NCBI GenBank assembly: GCA_030836185.1 | Contig: JAURQH010000001.1 | Span: 1-38,424 of the forward strand | Reading direction: 5' to 3' | Source: Planctomycetota bacterium | GTDB taxonomy: Bacteria > Planctomycetota > Planctomycetia > Planctomycetales > Planctomycetaceae | Length of the DNA stretch: 38,424 bases | Part shown: positions 33,894 to 38,424 of the stretch, in pieces | Layout of the letters: the number at the start of each line of letters is the position of its first letter | Numbering within the stretch: the stretch's first letter is position 1 | Notes under the pieces: generated by a model | The model's input: only the letters and a program-made list of their open reading frames with translations | Told to the model about the DNA's origin: nothing | The model's database searches: none | Position numbers and translations under genes: made by a program

Positions 33894-36800
33894 TTATGGT
33901 TTGGTGATCGCTTCATCGAGATTGAGTAAAGATCGGGCGACCAAAGTCAGTGTTGCCCAATCCACTACATTCACATCTGCGGGTAGAGTCTGGTGATTGT
34001 TACCAACTGAAACCTCGATCCAATCAACTTCGGTTCTCCCCGGTTTTGCCACAGGATCAAAACGAAGACCTGTTAGCGACTCATCGGCGTTGATGACCGC
34101 CTGATATTCCGCCCAACCCGGTTTGACTTCAATACTGGCAGAATGTTGGGCCGATTCGACAGGAGAATTGGCGGTTGTCCAGAATAGTTGACAAGGCCCC
34201 TGCTCCTCTGAGTGAAGACGAAATTTGACAGTCAGTTGCCCTGCAGGAGCTTCTAACGAAGTCCGTAGAAACGGATCGTTGCCGGTCGATGCGATGACGA
34301 TCCGATTTTTCAGGTGACTGAGTGATGATTGATTCACGGCTGACCAGCCTTCGTTTCCGTCATTGAAGTCCCAGCGTTTGATAACACCGGCTCCCGTCAG
34401 CAAATGCGCCTTGAGTCTGTCTTCAGAAAACAGGTCTCTTTGTCGCTGATAGAACTGCGTGAGCAAATTCAGCTCTTGCTCACTCGGCGGGCGAATTAAC
34501 GACTCTCGAAACATTCCCAGAATCTGCTGTCTGATATCTTGTGGTGATTCTCGGAGTGATCGCAATGCCATTTGTTGGGCGGCTTCCAACAGCACTTCGC
34601 TATTAAGCATCGTGAGCGCCTGCAAAGGCGTGTTGGAGGGATCGCGTCTCGACAGACAGGACTCACCGCTCGGTGCATCAAACGTCGAAAACATGGCATA
34701 CGGGGCGGTTCGCTTGTTGAAAGTGTAGAGCCCGCGGCGATAGCGGTCTTCCCCTTTGCTCACCACCCAATTCAATCGACCATACGCGGCTTCGGTGATG
34801 CCCGGTGGCTGTGGGGGAAAGACACTCGGCCCGCCGATTTTGCGACTCAGTAAGCCCGATGCCGCCAAGGCATTATCGCGGATGAGCTCAGCTTCAAGTC
34901 GAACACGAGAAGCATGCGACAGGTATCGGTTCTCCGGATCGAGCTTCGCGGCTTGTTCTGAGACAGCCGCCGATTGACGATAAGTTTCTGACATGACAAT
35001 CAGTTTGTGCATGCGTTTCAGACGCCAACCACTCTCCATAAATTCAACAGCCAACCAATCGAGCAACTGTGGATGCGTGGGCAATTCTCCCTGAAGTCCG
35101 AAGTCTTCCGTTGTCCTGACAATTCCCCGTCCAAAAAACGCTTCCCACTGCCGATTCATGACGACTCGCGCGGTGAGCGGGTTTTCACGATCAACCAGCC
35201 AACGGGCAAACATCAAACGATTTCGCGTGACATCTGCTGGTAGGTCATGCAGGACAGCGGGAACTGTGGGGGTCAATTCTTCCTTGGGACTCAAATACTC
35301 TCCCCGATGATGGCGATGAGTCGTCCGGGGAAATCGTTCGGGACGTTCCTGCATCACGAGAGTGGTCGGATATTCGGGGATCTGTTTTTTCAGATTGGCC
35401 AAATGTTCCTGCTCCTTTTTCAGGAGTGGAGTCTGTTCGAGAAAACGCTGCATCAACGCACGCTTCTCAGTCAGTGTTCTGACTCCCGCTGGCTTCCTCA
35501 AAATTTGCTCAATTTCTAATGGACGATCAAATGGCTGTAACTCTCCTGTCTGGTCTGTCACTGAAAAACGAAAACGTCCCAGCCCCGCAGGATGGAACGA
35601 TTCATGCTCCAACCGGATGCGAAATTCAATTTGTCCGGTTTTGTTTTGGATCGGTTCAGCAAATTGATAAACCGCTTGGTGACGTTCGGCAATACGAGGA
35701 TTCACCGACCAGCCGGTGTCCGACTTGCCATCGATGGAATGTTCGGCCAAACGGTTGTCGCGTGCGAAACTCGCCTTCGCAGAGGCCGGTTTCACGGGCA
35801 GCCATTCCTCATCACCAGCTTGCCGCACTTCAAATTTGATTTCAGAGAGAAAGAATTCTCCCCCCTTTTCGACTCCGGCATGAATGGTGGCTCGTCCCGG
35901 ACCACCAAAGGGCAGCGATTCGTGGGGCAAGGCTTCCAACCGAACCGCGGTGATTTGCTGCGCATCGGTCATCATCAAGACGGTGAAGATGTCGTTCTTG
36001 GTTTGATCACCCGAGATCAACACCGATTTGTCGTCAAGAATCGTAATATTGGGAGTATTGCTCGTTACCTTGTCAGGTGTGACGCTTTCCCATTTGACAT
36101 AAGAATTCTCCTGTTGCTTCAGCCAGTCTCGAAATTGCTGGTGCTGATATCTGGATTGGTTCTCTCGGGGAGTGAGGTACTTGCCATGTTGGTCTTCAGG
36201 TGGAGGCGGAAACCTGCCCGCAAGAGACTCGCGATAATCGGCAATTTGCTTTTGGATTTTTTCGCGTTGAGCGGTGATCTGGGGATTGATGACTTTAATC
36301 GTCGGTTCATTCGCGTTATTGAGAAACGCCATCATCGAATAGTATTCGGTCTGTGTGATGGGATCGTATTTGTGCGTGTGGCATTGAGCGCATCCGATGG
36401 TGAGGCCCAGCCAGGTTGTCCCCGTCGTCCCCACACGATCAACCATCGCATGGAAACGATATTCCTGCGGATCGACTCCGCCCTCTTCATTGACCATCGT
36501 ATTCCGATGAAAACCGGTCGCAATCTTTTGGGACTGTGTCGCATCGGGGAGTAAATCACCGGCGATTTGCTCAACTGTGAATTGATCGAAAGGCATCCCC
36601 GCATTCAAGGCATCAATCACCCAATCACGATAGGGAGACATCGAACGCGGACGGTCCTTCTCATAGCCGTTCGTATCAGAATAACGGGCCAGATCGAGCC
36701 AGCGACGCGCCCATCGCTCTCCATAATGCGGAGAAGCCAGTAACTCATCGACCAAATCGGCGTAAGCCGAGGGGCTTTGATTGTTCACAAACGCATCTGC

Positions 36801-37367
36801 CTGCTGTGGAGTCGGCGGCAAGCCAATCAAATCGAGATACACGCGACGGACCAATGTGTATCGATCTGCCGATGGATTCGACTTCAAACCGACTTTCTTC
36901 AGCTCAGCACGAATGAAACCATCGATTGGGTTTTCGAGATGATCGACAAACGGGACCCCGGGACGTTGCGGCGCAATGAAGGACCAATGCTGTTCATAGT
37001 GTGCTCCTTGATCAATCCAGCGTTTGAGAATTTCTATTTGCTCAGGCGTGATCGTTCTCTTCGAGTCCGGGGGAGGCATTTTCAGAAATTCGTCGTCCGA
37101 GGTAATCCGCGCGATCAGTTCACTCTCGGTTGATTTTCCGGGAACGATGGCAGGATCGCGATCATCGGTGGAATACGCCGACTCTGCGTCATCGAGTCTC
37201 AAATCGGCTTCACGAGTTTTGTCATCCGGGCCGTGACATTGGAAGCAGTTCTTGGAAAGAATCGGCCTCACATCGCGTGCGTAGGAGAGTTCCGTCGCCT
37301 CCTCCGCGAATGAGGAGTTCACACAGAAAGATGCAAAAGCAAAAAGTAGAATGGTAGATCGAATCAT
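33894..37367 (-). CDS. PSCyt1-DUF1549-DUF1553 protein with an inserted beta-sandwich near the C-terminus
   Basis: The 1157-aa protein starts at ATG 37367 with a signal peptide (MIRSTILLFAFASFCVNSSF, then AEEA); an upstream in-frame start at 37457 would bury it. A single PSCyt1 module (CFQCH at 41-45, with READLRLD) is followed by DUF1549 (NPIDGFIRAELKKVGL, RRVYLDLIGLPPTPQQADAF, GCAQCHTHKYDP) and DUF1553 (RLMFARWLVDRENPLTARVV, MNRQWEAFFGRGIVRTTEDF, LQGELPTHPQLLDWLAVEF). Near the end, at about 995-1125, a beta-rich stretch starting RWDFNDGNEGWSA lies between the usual DUF1553 helices and its closing LVARSLLNLDEAITKP. Such a domain could bind polysaccharide. It is followed by its DUF1501 partner. 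Confidence 0.92.
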   Translation of the reverse strand: MIRSTILLFAFASFCVNSSFAEEATELSYARDVRPILSKNCFQCHGPDDKTREADLRLDDAESAYSTDDRDPAIVPGKSTESELIARITSDDEFLKMPPPDSKRTITPEQIEILKRWIDQGAHYEQHWSFIAPQRPGVPFVDHLENPIDGFIRAELKKVGLKSNPSADRYTLVRRVYLDLIGLPPTPQQADAFVNNQSPSAYADLVDELLASPHYGERWARRWLDLARYSDTNGYEKDRPRSMSPYRDWVIDALNAGMPFDQFTVEQIAGDLLPDATQSQKIATGFHRNTMVNEEGGVDPQEYRFHAMVDRVGTTGTTWLGLTIGCAQCHTHKYDPITQTEYYSMMAFLNNANEPTIKVINPQITAQREKIQKQIADYRESLAGRFPPPPEDQHGKYLTPRENQSRYQHQQFRDWLKQQENSYVKWESVTPDKVTSNTPNITILDDKSVLISGDQTKNDIFTVLMMTDAQQITAVRLEALPHESLPFGGPGRATIHAGVEKGGEFFLSEIKFEVRQAGDEEWLPVKPASAKASFARDNRLAEHSIDGKSDTGWSVNPRIAERHQAVYQFAEPIQNKTGQIEFRIRLEHESFHPAGLGRFRFSVTDQTGELQPFDRPLEIEQILRKPAGVRTLTEKRALMQRFLEQTPLLKKEQEHLANLKKQIPEYPTTLVMQERPERFPRTTHRHHRGEYLSPKEELTPTVPAVLHDLPADVTRNRLMFARWLVDRENPLTARVVMNRQWEAFFGRGIVRTTEDFGLQGELPTHPQLLDWLAVEFMESGWRLKRMHKLIVMSETYRQSAAVSEQAAKLDPENRYLSHASRVRLEAELIRDNALAASGLLSRKIGGPSVFPPQPPGITEAAYGRLNWVVSKGEDRYRRGLYTFNKRTAPYAMFSTFDAPSGESCLSRRDPSNTPLQALTMLNSEVLLEAAQQMALRSLRESPQDIRQQILGMFRESLIRPPSEQELNLLTQFYQRQRDLFSEDRLKAHLLTGAGVIKRWDFNDGNEGWSAVNQSSLSHLKNRIVIASTGNDPFLRTSLEAPAGQLTVKFRLHSEEQGPCQLFWTTANSPVESAQHSASIEVKPGWAEYQAVINADESLTGLRFDPVAKPGRTEVDWIEVSVGNNHQTLPADVNVVDWATLTLVARSLLNLDEAITKP

Positions 37368-37421
37368 GGCGGTCGAGCATTTGAGAGAGTGTAGGTGGGA
37401 GGCGATTGATGCCCTGCTCTT

Positions 37422-37450
37422 ATCATAACCGAGAGCGACGCGATCTACAA
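37422..37450 (-). promoter_or_regulatory. Probable promoter of the 33894-37367 gene
   Basis: On the minus strand TTGTAG (37450-37445), a 17-bp spacer and TATGAT (37427-37422): the -10 matches five of six, the -35 is weak. It lies about 60 nt upstream of the start codon and overlaps the stop of the older remnant frame at 37445-37447. Confidence 0.4.
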
Positions 37451-37651
37451 ATTCCAAAACTCACCTAAAAAGGGCTTCAGCAACTCCTCTGAGACGACCC
37501 GCATTTCAAAGCCAACATCAACCGTCAATAGAACGACTTTTTCACGTCCATACGTTGAGTTGTCATAGGCGTCTTCTTTGAAGCCGCTCCACTTGCCAAG
37601 CTGATCCAGGATCTCTCTTTTGCACTTACGCAGATCGCAGAGAAGTCCAAG
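37445..37651 (-). pseudogene. Remnant reading frame of unknown family
   Basis: A minus-strand frame is open from 37651 to a TAG at 37447-37445 (68 residues), including KREILDQLGKWSGFKEDAYD and VVLLTVDVGFEMRVVSEELL. The composition looks protein-like, but there is no start codon except a late internal ATG. It overlaps the end of the DAC-like fragment in another frame, so a single base change near 37630-37650 could have joined the two. The family is not recognised. Confidence 0.35.
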
Positions 37652-37934
37652 TCAGAACCCAGTCATTCAGCAAATCAGAGATCGACGAAAAATCGGAATC
37701 TTGCTGTTTGTTTGTCTCAGCACGATAGGCCAGTTGGACGTTGATGTTTTCCCAGAGGAGCAATTGCCCCTCGTGCTTGACGATGGCGCGAATATCACCG
37801 TCTTGAGAAATCACAAAACCGAGTGTGCCTTCGTATTGATTGCAGTATCGGATCATGGCTCGATGACGTGTTCCGAACTGATCAATCGAGATGGTTCGGA
37901 GTAAACGCTTGTCGGCAGGAGAATCCTCATTGAC
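37626..37934 (-). pseudogene. Truncated diadenylate-cyclase-like (DAC/DACNV-type) remnant
   Basis: On the minus strand, a frame open after a TGA at 37937-37935 runs to 37626 (102 codons) without a usable start before an internal ATG at 37856. It contains TISIDQFGTRHRAMIRYCN (RHR codons at 37860-37868), then LGFVISQDGDIRAIV and GQLLLWENINVQL. The GTRHRA sequence is the RHR motif of the DisA_N/DAC nucleotide-binding fold. The IVVS-type strand with an S-Q-D-G turn is reminiscent of the DACNV sensor branch. The upstream half with the DGA motif is missing, so this looks like a decayed gene rather than an active cyclase. The family call comes from motifs only. Confidence 0.5.
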
Positions 37935-38299
37935 TCACTCAGCGGCGCGGCGGCGCAGGAAAAAAGAAGTCATCTTCGCTAATAATCACTCATCATAAGA
38001 ATGCTCTCGATCAGCGTGGAGTGACATTGGGCGCACTGAGAAACGGAAGCACCCACATTTTGTCCGCAATTTATTTGAACCGCAGATCACGCGGATTTCA
38101 CGGATAAAACTCACCTGCTCCCGCGAGAGCCAGCATGGTACCCGGCGTCATTCTGATAGCGAGCACTGTAGCGCAGGCTCCTGCCTGCCGATTCATTGGA
38201 CGAAGATTTTGTGACTGCCTCAAATTGTAAAATGAACGCAGACATCGACGAGGAAGGCAGGCGGGAGCCCAATGATGTTCGGAACTTTGTTTGCACCAT
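37935..38299. other. Intergenic repeat-like sequence near the right edge
   Basis: 365 bp without a gene. GGCTCCTGCCTGCC (38176-38189) and GGCAGGCGGGAGCC (38256-38269) form a 14-bp inverted repeat with one G-T pair across about 66 bases. A stretch at 38079-38105 reads like the dispersed intergenic repeats rich in CGCAGAT/ACGCGGAT seen in several bacterial genomes. Confidence 0.35.
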
Positions 38300-38424
38300 T
38301 TATGGAGGTCGTTGACCGAGTGATTCCAACAGTTCATCTTCATCGGCCCAACCCGAGAAGTACAAACAAATCATTTCAAAATTTCTCTTTGTCATTGTTC
38401 CCCCCGTCGCTAACGCCAACAGAA
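38300..38424 (-). CDS. Possible small or partial gene at the right edge
   Basis: A minus-strand frame is open from the edge to a TAA at 38302-38300. From ATG 38395 it gives 31 aa, [20 protein letters not shown] to GQRPP, and the frame stays open upstream to the edge. A GGGGGG run lies a few bases before the ATG and could serve as a ribosome site. It may be the C-terminal end of a larger protein or a chance frame; no family is recognised. Confidence 0.25.
   Translation of the reverse strand, partial: LLALATGGTMTKRNFEMICLYFSGWADEDELLESLGQRPP

Noticed and set aside
35592-36554. 320-codon open frame on the plus strand
   Set aside because: Antisense to the DUF1549/DUF1553 gene, which has clear domains; no ribosome site or motif supports the opposite frame.
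38098-38343. 81-codon minus-strand frame
   Set aside because: Runs through the inverted repeat and repeat-like sequence; no motif.
1-38424. CRISPR arrays, tRNA and rRNA genes
   Set aside because: No regularly spaced repeats, no cloverleaf with conserved T-loop and no rRNA core sequences were seen by eye; a tRNAscan/Infernal run would be decisive.

Overview
The window is a chromosomal segment of a planctomycete (Planctomycetota, probably order Planctomycetales). This is inferred from gene content: two sets of Planctomycete cytochrome / DUF1549-DUF1553 proteins with Tat-exported DUF1501 or DUF1552 partners, a DUF1592-type cytochrome protein, a DUF1559 prepilin-like protein next to a small lipoprotein, a cysteine-rich YTV-type cell-wall protein, a Pirellula/Verrucomicrobium-type heme-binding propeller protein and a lysine-rich histone H1-like protein. 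GC looks moderate, near half. The genus cannot be fixed from this sequence alone. No rRNA, tRNA, CRISPR array or complete prophage or IS was seen.

Layout. 1-1046: the last codons of an IS3-type transposase directly abut a gene for a membrane protein with a duplicated three-helix unit. 1053-3727: a cytosolic neutral-ceramidase-like protein (-) and an enolase-superfamily enzyme (+) diverge, and a tiny ORF may be coupled to the latter. 3820-5467: terminator hairpin, H1-like gene, AT-rich spacer and a xylose-isomerase-like TIM barrel gene (-). 5841-7217: YTV-type wall protein followed by a near-perfect terminator. 7317-9896: xylulokinase and a UbiA/MqnP-type prenyltransferase. 10216-18638: a four-gene operon of secreted cytochrome-type and Tat proteins, behind a good sigma70-like promoter with two TTGTGAC half-sites. 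18662-22559: D-2-hydroxyacid dehydrogenase (-), PQQ-repeat propeller protein (+) and an exported ceramidase-like protein (-). 22717-24750: three tightly packed genes, two small unknowns and an SDR-DUF2867 protein. 24740-29720: heme-binding propeller protein (-) and a CocE/NonD hydrolase (+). 29792-32195: DUF1559 protein, lipoprotein and an unknown protein whose 5' end looks frameshifted (all -). 32413-37367: a second DUF1549/DUF1553 plus DUF1501 pair (-). 37445-38424: gene remnants, including a diadenylate-cyclase-like piece with a GTRHRA motif, and intergenic repeat-like sequence.

How the genes may work together. Much of the content fits uptake and breakdown of complex polymers and sugar acids: secreted cytochrome-type proteins, the enolase-superfamily enzyme, TIM-barrel isomerase, xylulokinase, 2-hydroxyacid dehydrogenase and ceramidase-like hydrolases. 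The substrates are unknown and this link is inference. The least explained parts are the small operon at 22717-24750, the four-amino-acid H1-like protein, and the decayed DAC-like locus at the right edge. I found no clear, intact, previously undescribed multi-gene system.
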